Assembly (NCBI GenBank): GCA_004352715.1
Contig: SCFE01000111.1
Span: 1,455,448-1,519,447, forward strand
Source of the DNA: Hofstenia miamia
Taxonomy: Eukaryota > Xenacoelomorpha > Acoela
DNA length: 64,000 bases
Direction: 5' to 3'
Program-made: the position numbers and the translations under genes
Notes under the pieces: model-generated
The model's database searches: none
What the model saw: the letters and a program-made list of their open reading frames with translations, nothing else
Told to the model about the DNA's origin: nothing
In this document: positions 37,340 to 48,178 of the stretch, one piece after another
How the letters are laid out: the number at the start of each line of letters is the position of its first letter
How positions within the stretch are numbered: position 1 is the stretch's first letter

Positions 37340-38331
37340 CAAGTGATCTATCATCTCATACTTGTTTATTAATCATTAATTTAGATACTATCCTGTGAAA
37401 TTCATAACGTGCAATTACACATTGCGCATGTTTCCTACAGCATTCCCCTCCCAACAATGATGATAAACTAACACAATAGACAAATTTAATAGTGCGATAT
37501 ATATGGTAATCATAAGCAAAGCTTAGAATAAATTACATTTTTGTCTTGTCTTAAACACGTATGTGGGTTTTACCACATACGTTTATTAAATATTAGAAAT
37601 TGCGAGTTTTTGCATAAACTAGTTTTTGGTTTTTTCCGAAAAAATTATTTTGCTTTATTACCGAAATAAGGCATTACGCTTTTAACAAGTATTATTATCT
37701 CTCTGATTCAAAAATTTGTTATTTAATTTTACTGAATAAAAGAAGTATGTAAAATAAAACATGTAAACTAAATTAATGTGGTATTTCCAATGTCATGTAT
37801 GTTAATAAAAAAACAAGTATGTAAACTAAATTAAGTCACATAAATAAGCAAGTCACATGCATTAACAAAAAGCAAGTATGTAAAATATAACAAAATATTT
37901 TTGTTTGAAAATATTTATTAATTATGACTTTTATTGAAGAAATTTAGCCATAAAATATAATTCCAAAACGTTGAACTTCTTGCATATAAAATTTCAATGA
38001 TCTTTGACAAATATGTATGCAATATGTATAAAAAATTGGCTACATTTTAAACAATAGACTACAAACAAATGTTTTTGCCAACAGAACATATTCCAATGAC
38101 ATCAGAGATACACCCCTGCCAATATACACTGTCAATTATTTATGTAATATCTATAAAAAAATAGCTACATTTTAAACAATAGACTGCAAACAATTCTAAT
38201 TTCATGGGAATTCGAAAATTTCTCACAGAAAAATTGGTTACATTTTATGCAATTGACTGCAAACAAATGAGTTTGCCAAAAAACAAACATATTCCAATGA
38301 TGCCGCGTAATGGAACCCATTTATTACTACT
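37340..38331 (-). repeat. Repeat family C, internal inverted copy
   Basis: Reversed relative of 32,717-33,590 and same-strand relative of 40,590-41,443. It starts near GATCTATCATCTCATACTTG and ends at the terminal word ATTTATTACTACT. It includes the hairpin at 37,557-37,582. Its terminal part is rearranged: the TTTAAACAATAGACTGCAAA subrepeat occurs three times (about 38,045, 38,165 and 38,240) and the long GGCACAAATTGAC segment is missing. It lacks the M segment, so homology ends exactly at the family C terminus, as expected for an independent transposon copy. Confidence 0.8.
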
Positions 38332-38945
38332 CCTAGATACTAATGCCGGTGTGCACCGGTGATTAATGCATTAATCGTAAGTCTAGCTGAGCTAGTTCAG
38401 GAACTGTTTCTAAAGCTTTTGTGGTTAGATAAGATTTTGCTATTTATTTAAGTTTTTTATAAGAGGAATTCTTCCAATATGATAGGATATCAATGTCCTC
38501 ATCATAACGAAATCCTGGTGCATCTTCTTCAGTGTGTTGTGTATGTTGAAATTTTAGTGATGGGGATCCTTCTAATATGCTCTATTTCTAAGAAATACAT
38601 CTTGTTAAGCCTTCTTATTCTTATTCTAGACATGTATGAAAAAATTTAATCCTTTGCTCCCAGGATTTCAAAAAATCTGTCACACTCCCTGTTTAAACAT
38701 TTCTCCCGAACCGACGGGAGTGTTCTCGCAAGGCTCTGTCTGAGAGGTTAACATACATTAGAACTGAAACTTCGCATAGGAACAAACAAATATGGAGATA
38801 AACAGAGAGGTTTCCGGTATTGGGAGTGGTATTGATCGACTATAAGATCTCGCATCTTACTTCATTGTTGTTCAAAACTTCTACAAATACAGGCAATGTA
38901 TTTGTTCTGTAATAATAATCCTAATTTTTTGGTTTTTCTTTGAAA
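38332..38945. other. Stretch upstream of the SGNH-like ORF
   Basis: Not related to the repeats on either side. It is somewhat GC-richer at 38,690-38,830 (CCCGAACCGACGGGAGTGTT). It could be the 5' part of the element or gene encoding the ORF at 39,018, but no frame is open. Confidence 0.4.
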
Positions 38946-38950
38946 TTATG

Positions 38951-39028
38951 ACGCGTAATGATTTCGTCATAACGCGTAATGATTTCATAACGCGTAATGA
39001 ATTCGTCATAACACGTAATGATTTCGTC
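38951..39028 (+). repeat. Four-unit ACGCGTAATGATTTC minisatellite
   Basis: Four adjacent units of 18-21 bases: ACGCGTAATGATTTCGTCAT, ACGCGTAATGATTTCAT, ACGCGTAATGAATTCGTCAT, ACACGTAATGATTTCGTC. Each carries ACGCGT (ACACGT in the last). The start codon of the downstream ORF lies in the last unit. Confidence 0.9.
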
Positions 39029-39454
39029 GCGAGCAGTTGGCTCTGATGAGCGCGCTTTACTGAGATCAATTACCTCTGCAACATCCGCGGATGCTTCGCT
39101 AACACAATTATCCCATACAAAGTTATTAGCACCGTTCAACGCTCTAACAAAAGAAGAACTCTGTACATTTCACCTACTCCTATCTAAATTCTCTGAAGCC
39201 TGCTACACTGAAGATGCAATCACCGATGATAAGCAAACGAAGATCACTCCAAATATTTCCAACACACAAATGCAAACACCATCAACAGAAAACTCAACGC
39301 CTAAAGACATGAATCTTTCCAAGAACACCGCGAGATTCCAACCAAAGAAGCTAAGAGAAGGCACCGATTTTCTCATCATAGGGACATCGATGTATCGACA
39401 TCTGCGTTCGAAGCACTTGATCAAAGGACACACTGCCACCGTACACTCTTATCT
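39018..39454 (+). CDS. ORF with SGNH-hydrolase-like C-terminal part, cut by gap
   Basis: An open frame of 145 codons runs from the ATG at 39,018 into the N block. An upstream in-frame TAA makes this ATG the first possible start, although an exon start is not excluded. Residues 1-90 are polar and Ser/Thr-rich, with no clear fold. Residues 113-145 read REGTDFLIIGTSMYRHLR and KGHTATVHSY, resembling block I of SGNH/GDSL-type proteins (IIGDSxxRHL..., next block usually PGAT), with T in place of the aspartate before serine. Such SGNH-like modules occur in ORF1 or extra ORFs of some LINEs and in uncharacterised animal proteins, mostly with unproven substrates. The frame stays open across N only by construction. 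Its GC content is higher than its neighbours. Function is not established. Confidence 0.4.
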
Positions 39455-40454
39455 NNNNNNNNNNNNNNNNNNNNNNNNNNNNNNNNNNNNNNNNNNNNNN
39501 NNNNNNNNNNNNNNNNNNNNNNNNNNNNNNNNNNNNNNNNNNNNNNNNNNNNNNNNNNNNNNNNNNNNNNNNNNNNNNNNNNNNNNNNNNNNNNNNNNNN
39601 NNNNNNNNNNNNNNNNNNNNNNNNNNNNNNNNNNNNNNNNNNNNNNNNNNNNNNNNNNNNNNNNNNNNNNNNNNNNNNNNNNNNNNNNNNNNNNNNNNNN
39701 NNNNNNNNNNNNNNNNNNNNNNNNNNNNNNNNNNNNNNNNNNNNNNNNNNNNNNNNNNNNNNNNNNNNNNNNNNNNNNNNNNNNNNNNNNNNNNNNNNNN
39801 NNNNNNNNNNNNNNNNNNNNNNNNNNNNNNNNNNNNNNNNNNNNNNNNNNNNNNNNNNNNNNNNNNNNNNNNNNNNNNNNNNNNNNNNNNNNNNNNNNNN
39901 NNNNNNNNNNNNNNNNNNNNNNNNNNNNNNNNNNNNNNNNNNNNNNNNNNNNNNNNNNNNNNNNNNNNNNNNNNNNNNNNNNNNNNNNNNNNNNNNNNNN
40001 NNNNNNNNNNNNNNNNNNNNNNNNNNNNNNNNNNNNNNNNNNNNNNNNNNNNNNNNNNNNNNNNNNNNNNNNNNNNNNNNNNNNNNNNNNNNNNNNNNNN
40101 NNNNNNNNNNNNNNNNNNNNNNNNNNNNNNNNNNNNNNNNNNNNNNNNNNNNNNNNNNNNNNNNNNNNNNNNNNNNNNNNNNNNNNNNNNNNNNNNNNNN
40201 NNNNNNNNNNNNNNNNNNNNNNNNNNNNNNNNNNNNNNNNNNNNNNNNNNNNNNNNNNNNNNNNNNNNNNNNNNNNNNNNNNNNNNNNNNNNNNNNNNNN
40301 NNNNNNNNNNNNNNNNNNNNNNNNNNNNNNNNNNNNNNNNNNNNNNNNNNNNNNNNNNNNNNNNNNNNNNNNNNNNNNNNNNNNNNNNNNNNNNNNNNNN
40401 NNNNNNNNNNNNNNNNNNNNNNNNNNNNNNNNNNNNNNNNNNNNNNNNNNNNNN
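39455..40454. other. Assembly gap (exactly 1000 N)
   Basis: Exactly 1000 N, a placeholder. It hides the rest of the SGNH-like ORF and the inner end of the right inverted-repeat arm. Confidence 0.99.
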
Positions 40455-41771
40455 TCTGCGAATTTGCTGTCCAATATTAAATTAATTTTATATATATATA
40501 TACATATAATAAATAGAAACGTCATTTGTTTGTTAATACACATTTTTAATTGAATTTGTTTAAACTTTTAATTGTCATGTGTTTTATACTGTGATCTATC
40601 ATCTCATTTGACTTGTTTATTAATCATTATTTTAGATACTATCGTGTGAAATTCACAACATTTAGTATGTTTCCTACAGCATTCCCATCCCAACAATGAT
40701 GATAAACTAACACAATAGACAAATTTAATAGTGCGATATATATGGTCATTATAAGCAAAGTTTAGAATAAATTACATTTTTGTCTTGTCTTAAACACGTA
40801 TGTGGGTTTTACCACATACGTTTATTAAATATTAGAAATTGCGAGTTTTTGCATAAACTAGTTTTTGGTTTTTTCCGAAAAATTATTTTGCTTTATTACC
40901 CAAATAAGGCATTATGCTTTTAACAAGTATTATTATCTCTCTGATTCAAACATTTGTTATTAAATTTTACCGAATAAAAGAAGTATGTAAAATAAAACAT
41001 GTAAACTAAATTAATGTGGTATTTCCAATGTCATGTATGTTAATAAAAAAAACAAGTATGTAAACTAAATTAAGTCACATAAATAAGCAAAAGTCACATA
41101 TATTAACAAAAAGCAAGTATGTAAAATATAACAAAATATTTTTTTGAAAATATTTATTAATTATGACTTTTATTGAAGAAATTTAGCCATAAAATATAAT
41201 TCCAAAAACGTGAAATTCTTCCATATAGAATTTCAATGATATTTGACAATTATTTATGTAATATGTATAAAAAAATTGGTTACATTTTAAACAATAGACT
41301 GCAAACAAAATTGCTTGCCAACAAAACAGAACATATTCCCCAATGACGTCAGGGATACACAGACGGCCAAAGTACATCATATTCATGCCCGCCAGTGTCA
41401 AAAGTCAATTTGTGCCACGAAACGGAACCCATTTATTACTACTAATATATTGTGATTATAGTTGATGACAATTTTAAGGATTAGATTGCTACAAAAAGAT
41501 TACAAATAAGCCAAGAAATGAATTTGTTGAAATTTTTCGGAGCAATATTCAATTTTCACTCACAATCAAAGTCACGCCAATCAGAACGGATTTGCTTCTT
41601 GTGGTTGGACAATTACAGATAAAGAACATAAATGGACATTGGCCGAAAATTGAGGCCCACGCCCAGCCGAAGTCCGGTTAGGATAATTTACATCTGAGCC
41701 ATTTTAAGCCCATTTTATGATCGTTGACAAAAACAATTTTTAAATTTTTTATTTGCTTAACAAAATTGATT

Positions 41772-42010
41772 GTATTAGATTATAGTACAAGAAGAGCATT
41801 TGATACTATTGTATTTTCAAAAATTAATATTGATTTTTCAACACATTTCTTTGAAGTTATATAGGATTCACTACATTTGAGTTGATTTGTATGCACTATT
41901 GTTCAAGCGTCCCATTCTGCAATACCTCAGCGAAGCCCGGTCCTGTGCTCTCCAATATATCTCCTATATGTCCATTTTGATCTCACGACAGTGTTTAAGT
42001 CCATGCATAT
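41772..42010 (+). pseudogene. LINE RT fragment interrupting the right arm
   Basis: Plus-strand frame at about 41,778 reads LDYSTRRAFDTIVFSKINID, the first catalytic block of a non-LTR RT with a two-residue insertion. At about 41,905-41,970 another frame reads AIPQRSPVLCSPIYLLYV, corresponding to GIPQGSxLGPxxYxLYV. It sits exactly where the M segment is split. The left arm shows the uninterrupted site (AAAATTGATTGATGTGG, reversed), so it inserted after the arms formed or is polymorphic between them. Confidence 0.6.
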
Positions 42011-42030
42011 TTATTGTAAGATTACTTATT

Positions 42031-42165
42031 TATAGTTGGATCCGTTTTGGATCAAAAACTACAATTCTTTTAAAAATTCAGATCGAATCGGATCTAAATT
42101 ATGAAGTTTCAGATCTGGATCGAATTGGATTCTAAAATTTTGGATCTGATTCCATCTCTGGATCA
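42031..42165. mobile_element. Short GGATC-rich MITE
   Basis: The left end reads TATAGTTGGATCCGTTTTGG and the right end, reversed, reads CAGAGATGGAATCAGATCC. About 135 bp with many GATC/GGATC words. The ends resemble other GTTGG-type hAT MITEs in this window. It belongs to the block that interrupts the right arm. Confidence 0.5.
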
Positions 42166-42261
42166 ACACCAAATTTGATGTTGAGATACTTTGACATGTC
42201 AGGAATATTTTGGCTGTAACCATTTTCTGATACATAATTAATATGCAAATTTTGCTCATAT

Positions 42262-42574
42262 CAGGGTGTCCGCGGGTCATTTGTACTTGACCCATTTTAT
42301 ATAAATATTTGATTATAAAAGAAACAAGAATATAATTGATTATATTTGAATAGACAAATATAATTGATTATAAAAGAAACACTACTGTATCAATAGTATC
42401 CTATAACACTGAAAAGTACCACTATGCATGCAATAAATAGTTATGAATAGACAAAAGTGATGACATAGTTTCAGAATATGATTTTTCGGTACACAACGAT
42501 TAATTTTTAGCTTTGTGTCAAATTTTTCGCGGGTAATGTGGAAAAACAGACTCACACGCGACCCGCGACACCTG
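42262..42574. mobile_element. MITE with CAGGGTGTCCGCGGGTC ends
   Basis: A 313-bp block starting CAGGGTGTCCGCGGGTCAT and, reversed from the right end, CAGGTGTCGCGGGTCGCG. The inverted repeat is about 15 bp with one gap. Flanks GCTCATAT and TCAGAATT do not match. Noncoding. Confidence 0.6.
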
Positions 42575-43789
42575 TCAGAATTAGTGGCCCATTAACTTCA
42601 ATGACGAGTTGTTGTATAATGATTGTTACAAACTTTGGAGCTTAGGTATGATTTAAGACCTGCCTTAACTACACGATTAATCCGCTGGACTTAATCGGGC
42701 CGATTATATTGTGTAGTTATGACGGAAATATATTCCATTCACCCAACTTTTTTGTCGAGTGTTCTAAACACCCAACTTTTACTAATGTTGTATAATGAAA
42801 TCAATAAAAATATGCTATATAGCTTGAATTTATTAATAAATAATATTTTTAAGCATTGAATAACATTAATTGAAAAATTCTTGAAAGACTTTTATTTATT
42901 TTCTACTGATTGCTACTTTAAGTAGCTCAATGTGAAAAAACGACTGCATGCTAGTATATACAAAAATGAATTTCTTTTTGGCGCTTGGTAAATTACATTA
43001 CACAATATTGAAACAAAAAAAGAATTTAATTTCAAATCCAACCACTTGTCAACAATTACCGTTGAACTTACAATTTCTATTATTGGTAACAACGCGATAG
43101 GTATTTACACATGCAATTGTTATGATTTGCAACGCCACGTTTTCTGAAATCATATTTAACAGATAGCATGCTGTAATCTCATAAATTCCTTTGATGTAAT
43201 GTGAAAACAATTGAATTTCTACTCAGCTTTCTCCAATGTATTCAAAGCATTAGAATAAAAATAATTTATTTTTAAAATTTGGGTAGTTAAGTTATAACTA
43301 ACAATTTAAAAGTTTTCACAATTATATTAATCAATAAGAACACTAGCTATATATACTAATGAAGCAAGAAAATATTAATTTACGCATTTTAATAAATATC
43401 AGATGAAAAAAATTGAATTTCATAATTGGATTTACGTATGGGTATGATAATATAATATTTTAGCTCATTGACAGGTGCGCAACTTATTTTTATTATATTA
43501 GACGCACTTATTAATTTTCACACTTATTGAATTCTTTAAACTGTAAATCATTACTGAAGTTTATACTAAGAATATGTTGTGAATTCAATACATAATTCAA
43601 ATCATATTTCAATATTGCTATCTATATTTATTATGTTATTAACAAAATTGGAAAAAGCCGTTAATTTACTCTCTAGCGAAATATAAGCCTAGAAGTAACG
43701 CATAAGGAACGAATGAATATTTTCAATGGTATTGTAGTGCGTTGTTTCATGTTAGCAGGATTTTGTAAGATATTATAGTAATTCTTCAC

Positions 43790-43830
<41 letters not shown>

Positions 43831-44749
43831 GGTGGTCCATAAGTAACTGAAACATTTCTTTTTGAATACCTCAGCAACCAAACGGCCAATTTTAATGAAA
43901 TTAAAAGCAATCGATAGAGGAGAATCTAGGATTTTATTTGTCACTTATTAGATCAAAATCAGTTCATATTTGACGAGTAAAATTTAAAAAAAACGAAAAG
44001 TTGTATTTTTAGCTCACTTTCATAACCTGAATGATATTTACGAATTCGAAATATTTTTTTGAGTGAATGATCGGATTCGTGATCTTTTATGCCATATCAA
44101 AATTTAGCCAAAATTTGCTAATAGCAAGAAATAACTACATTAAAGACATTTTCCTTTAAAAATATTTTCTTGTGAAATTAAAAGTGTAGATTTTGAATTC
44201 AGTTTATATCCCGGGATTTCAATCTTATTATAAGGTGGTGGGTTTTTGATTAACTTGAAGAATGTTTGTTAAAGATATTATTAGCATATCATTCACATTT
44301 GATGAAATCTACATCGAAGAAAGCAAGATACTGCTCGCCAACACGCTTACTCCCGACGTCAGCGCTCGCACAAATCACCATCACCTTTGATCGGTAAATC
44401 ACGGTCCGAGCATGCCGCAGCCATCCCTCAACAAAAATCACCAAAAATCACATCCGCCGCATACAACACCACCTACAGCACTTAAAAAGTGAAAACTGTA
44501 ATTCTGTATATTCATCAATAACACCTAATAAAATGTTATCACATTTTACATAAACTTTGCTTTTCTATTTTGATATATTCTGCTCAGAAAAATATATTCT
44601 CTAATTCTAATATTCAAAAAACCTCAAAATAATTATTCAAAGCCATGGATTGATTCTAAATGCATTGATTTAGTCGAACAAAAGAAAATTAAATAGAAAA
44701 AATACCTCAATAATAGAATAGAATAGATTAGAATAGAATTTCATATTAA
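42575..44749. other. Noncoding stretch with one solo transposon end
   Basis: AT-rich to 43,790, then a (TA)n run at 43,791-43,827 followed by CAGGGTGGTCCATAAGTAAC at 43,830, which looks like the end of a DNA transposon with no matching second end found. A GC-richer patch at 44,310-44,480 (for example CGCTTACTCCCGACGTCAGC) has no ORF. Confidence 0.5.
43791..43827. repeat. (TA)n microsatellite
   Basis: About 37 bases of uninterrupted TA, directly before the CAGGGTGGTCC word. Confidence 0.95.
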
Positions 44750-44885
44750 GTGTAGTACATTGGCATAATTATACATAATTGTAATTGGCATAATACTATT
44801 GTATGTATTTGTATCTATGCTTTGACGCTATTCAGATAAATTACAAGTTTCAAATTGTTAATATTTATCTGAATAAAGAATGCCT
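44750..44885 (+). mobile_element. Solo LINE 3' UTR
   Basis: Matches 35,860-35,960: TTGTATGTATTTGTATCTAT, then TTGACGCTATTCAGATAAAT and TTTATCTGAATAAAGAATG. Only the last 100-130 bases are present, without the TATCT tail. It is an extreme 5' truncation or a decayed copy of the same LINE family. Confidence 0.75.
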
Positions 44886-45469
44886 AATCGTGTCTATGCA
44901 CACACAAAAGCGGATATAAGTATAACAACTAACCTTGGATAACTTACTAATTGAGTATTATAATTAATTAACGTTTAATTTTATAATATATCTATTAAAA
45001 ATATTGCATATTTATAGGTTTTTTTTTGTAAAGTAACGATGTTCAAATTGAGCGAAATATCTCTTCTTTTAGTATGATTTTATTAATAAAACTATGCGTC
45101 AAAATACACGACAAAGTTGTAACTTGTAAATGCAATTTTCTAATCTTGTAAACATCGCTTTTAATTGAACTACTTAGGAGCTAATCCCTTGGAATATTGA
45201 GATTGGCAAATACTTCTACTAATAGTTAAGCTTAAAAATGTTCGAGAAGCACCTACAGTTCAAATCATCGATAGTTAATAAATGCTATATTCAAAATCTG
45301 AAAATAGCTCAAAAAAGTTCAAATTTTAAATACAATTAATTTTTTGAGTTGCTCAAATTATTCACTTGCTTGGCCCTATTCAGTACTGATTGTAAATTTT
45401 CGGTCCATTTAAAACCCTGTTGCCACATTTTTATACTTTAAGCTATAAATATTCGTTGTTTTCTTTCTT

Positions 45470-45588
45470 TTATGTTTAGTTTTTTTATTACTTTCTTGAC
45501 GCTTTCAGAATTTGTTATCAGTATTTCTATTTATTGTTAAAACAATTTCTGAATATAGATTTTTCTTCTTCTTCTTCTTCTTCTCGTC
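45470..45588 (+). mobile_element. Third LINE 3' end, (TTC)n tail
   Basis: A more diverged relative of the same 3' UTR (TTTTTTATTACTTTCTTGAC, then GCTTTCAGAATTTGTTATCA and TTTCTGAATATAG), followed by a run of TTC units at about 45,562-45,585. It abuts a minus-strand LINE relic. Confidence 0.55.
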
Positions 45589-45589
45589 A

Positions 45590-46740
45590 GCATATTGTAT
45601 GATATTAGATGTAGTCTGATTGCTCAAATCGTTTACATACATGTTGAATAGTAATGGTCCTAAAATTGTTGCTTGTGGAACACCATTTTTAATAAAAATC
45701 CAGTCAGATAATATTACATTTAGCTAAACTCTGCCTACGCATTATGAAGATAACTATCTATTAAGTCTGCACTTTTGTTTGTGAAGCTCATGATTTTTAT
45801 TTTTTATTTAAATTTTCGTGGTTTATAGAATCAAACGCCTTGATAAATTTAAACATGCAACTGCTGAAAACTCATGTAAATTGATACTATTTCTCCAATG
45901 TTCTGTAGCTGTTAAAGCATCATTAGTAGATATATACTTACGAAAATCATATTGATTTTGGGAACCCAGATTATGTTTACATAAATGTTCGTTATTTTGA
46001 TTAAAAAGAAATCGTTCGAAAATCTTATTAATTGCTGATTAACCAGAAATAGGTCTATAATTCAAACAATCTTTTGGGTCATCTTAATAAATAATGGCGT
46101 AATATTTGCCAATTTTAATTATTCAGGAAAAATCGAATGTTTAATCGATGCATTTATAATGTAACAAAGTGGTTCAGCTATTATATCTGGAGCAGTTTTT
46201 AGATACCAAGATGGAATCATAGAGGGGCAGTTAGATTTATTCTTTAAAGATTGAATAGATTTGATAATTTCTAGCTTAGTAACATATCTGAAAGCGAAAG
46301 ACGGAGCTATGGGTTGCATTTCATTGCAATCAAAAGAAGTATTTATGCCATTATAATTGCCTTAAATTGCCAAATACTTATCAATTTTCGCAGCCGTATT
46401 TTTTGGAAATTTTTCCACACCAGTTTATAAGACGCCGTCTCAATTGAACGAATCTATTTTCATGTGTAAATCTACGACAAATCATATTATAAGGAGAATA
46501 AAGCTAAACAAAATAGTCAAACTATTCAAATCATTCACAACTTCAATATTGCACAAAAAAGTACTTATTCCTTCAAAATTTCTCGTTTTTGTGTGGAAAT
46601 CTAACAATTGGAATATAGTGGCATCAGACAATCCTATCCACTGGTCTTACATAAGTCACACATGAATATCAGGAGCAGTGCCGATTTTTCAAATATAGGG
46701 ATCATATGTGCACCGTATACTGTGAAAAATGCGTACTACT
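45590..46740 (-). pseudogene. LINE RT relic
   Basis: On the minus strand 46,119-46,319 is open and reads FAFRYVTKLEIIKSIQSLKN, then KSNCPSMIPSWYLKTAPDII and EPLCYIINASIKHSIFPE, the standard RT entry region. It continues in another frame as KLANITPLF. Near 45,830 lie INxFKAFDSINHE-like remains of the catalytic block, and near 45,640-45,690 the remains of GVPQATILGPLLF. Upstream 46,400-46,740 looks like the endonuclease-RT linker (WMDRIV and similar). Stops and shifts are frequent. Confidence 0.7.
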
Positions 46741-47164
46741 AGAAAATTCTAAGTAAGAGTTTTTATATTGGCATGTTACAAATTTATCAGAATCAATTGT
46801 CTCTAAAAATTAACACGCCCTCCCAATTGCGTCAAAGAAATAAACAAGCTCGAATTAATTGGTGTCAATTTATAATAGAGAAATTTTATTGCATATTTAG
46901 GAGTTTAAATTTATATGCATAGGTTGTTAATTATGACTCAAATTATCAACATAAAATATTTAAAAATCACCAAATTTACCATATTTTTTAACAAATAACG
47001 AAAATAACATTGCAATGATTTCCAAAAAATACTATAGCAAATATGTTAAAAAGTACATGAATTTGAACTTCGGACATACTGAATAGAACTTCCTAAAATA
47101 CTGATCTTAAAAAGTTTGGTTTAGTAAACTGCATACAGAAGGTATGAAGGGAATAGAGGTGATG

Positions 47165-47592
47165 CACTTATAAGCAGAAGACTTCGTTCAACTGTGTGAA
47201 CGACACAGGCACTATTTGCCGTTTGAAAGGCAACAGTTTGGTGTACGTACGAATACGGTTGGCAAGTGTCTTGAGAATTTCAAAAGATACAGACCCACAA
47301 TTGCCTTTAACCTCAAAGGCGATGTGTTGAATGTCGTAGCCAGCGTATATTAGTTGACGGTATTTATTTATCTTAGTTCGCTTAGCATCTTCTGCAGCCT
47401 TGAAGGGAGCATAATTGTTAACTCTACTTGGTCCAGTGCATCAACTGCAGTTACATCCCAAGAACAACTCGAACTCGCTCCGTGGAACCAAAGTAAAGGG
47501 CGTTTGAGACCAGGTGGTTCTAAGATAGGGGACATCGGCTGAATTGAGAACTTGCTTAATGTCATTAAGTGTGGTGAAATTCCCAAAGAATT
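47165..47592 (-). pseudogene. RT-ORF C-terminal region (LEPPGL / WDVT)
   Basis: One minus-strand frame (47,586-47,368) reads PMSPILEPPGLKRP and then CSWDVTAVDALDQV. After a frame change at about 47,420 it continues AAEDAKRTKINKYRQLIYAG, YDIQHIAFEVKGNCGSVSFE and ILKTLANRI to a stop near 47,170. The series LEPPGLxR...KRPDG...WDxTxVDTLA...A...K..KY..L...Y.FxPxAxET.G is a region I know from the far C-terminus of RT ORFs and RT-derived predicted proteins in animals. It may be nuclease-like, but I am not certain of an activity. Upstream RT is not adjacent. GC-richer than the surroundings; frameshifted, so probably inactive. Confidence 0.65.
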
Positions 47593-48061
47593 AAAATGCG
47601 ATCATTTTCTGGTAAAAAAATTGAAAAACAATTTCAGACGATAGATGCTCATTACAGTTGATATTTAGCCGGAGATTATCATGTCCACCTATTGCATGCA
47701 TTTCGTTTATCACAATTACATTATTTTTCATTTTTATTTATTAAATCGATTAAAATATGCGGCAATATATTATCAAAAACTTTTAACTGGTGACGAAAAA
47801 AATTCAACTTTACACGTAAACAGGAGCATGGTACTAAATACATGTGGAATTATAATATATTGTCCTTGTTATATCAAGTATAATTTCATGCAACTTAACT
47901 GCAATTCTATATAAATATCAAAATGACCAAAAATAAAATTCCTTAAAACAAAATTGGCGTTCAAATAAATGTATTTGTAATAACACTTCTTATCCTAGTT
48001 TTCATCGTAGAAGTGGTATTCTTTTGAATAATCAGTTATTGTAAAAAATTCAAATAATGTA

Positions 48062-48082
48062 GATTATCTTATCTTATCTAAA
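48062..48082 (+). repeat. (TATCT)n run, possible LINE tail
   Basis: GATTATCTTATCTTATCTAA resembles the tail at 35,960-35,983. The preceding sequence is not clearly the same 3' UTR. Confidence 0.4.
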
Positions 48083-48178
48083 ATAATAAATTTTCAATAT
48101 AATATAAAACATTACTATTGTAATATTAAAAACTATTGCCAAAAAATACAGCAGCACCATTTAGAATAAATTTGAAAA

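Larger units (their letters stand above)
40500..42241 (-). repeat. Right arm of the large inverted repeat
   Basis: Reversed counterpart of 32,322-33,680. From the inside outwards: the U body (about 40,500-41,240, hairpin at 40,796-40,821), the family C terminus ending ACTACT at 41,443, then the M segment at 41,444-41,771, a foreign block of about 394 bases, and the rest of M at 42,166-42,241. The outer limit of homology is at TAATTATGTATCAGAAAATG (reverse strand), matching 32,322. The arm begins near the gap, so its inner end is unseen. Confidence 0.85.

Noticed and set aside
39449-40553. Minus-strand ORF of 364 codons and the plus-strand extension to 511 codons
   Set aside because: Both run through 1000 N. 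The plus-strand part before the gap (39,018-39,454) is kept; the sequence after the gap is AT-rich repeat and gives no support for continuation.
41183-41401. 72-codon minus-strand ORF
   Set aside because: It lies in the family C repeat terminus. The frame is not kept in the copies at 32,134, 32,717 and 38,331.
43830-44480. A full DNA transposon starting CAGGGTGGTCCATAAGTAAC
   Set aside because: No inverted partner end was found downstream within several kb, and no transposase frame is present.
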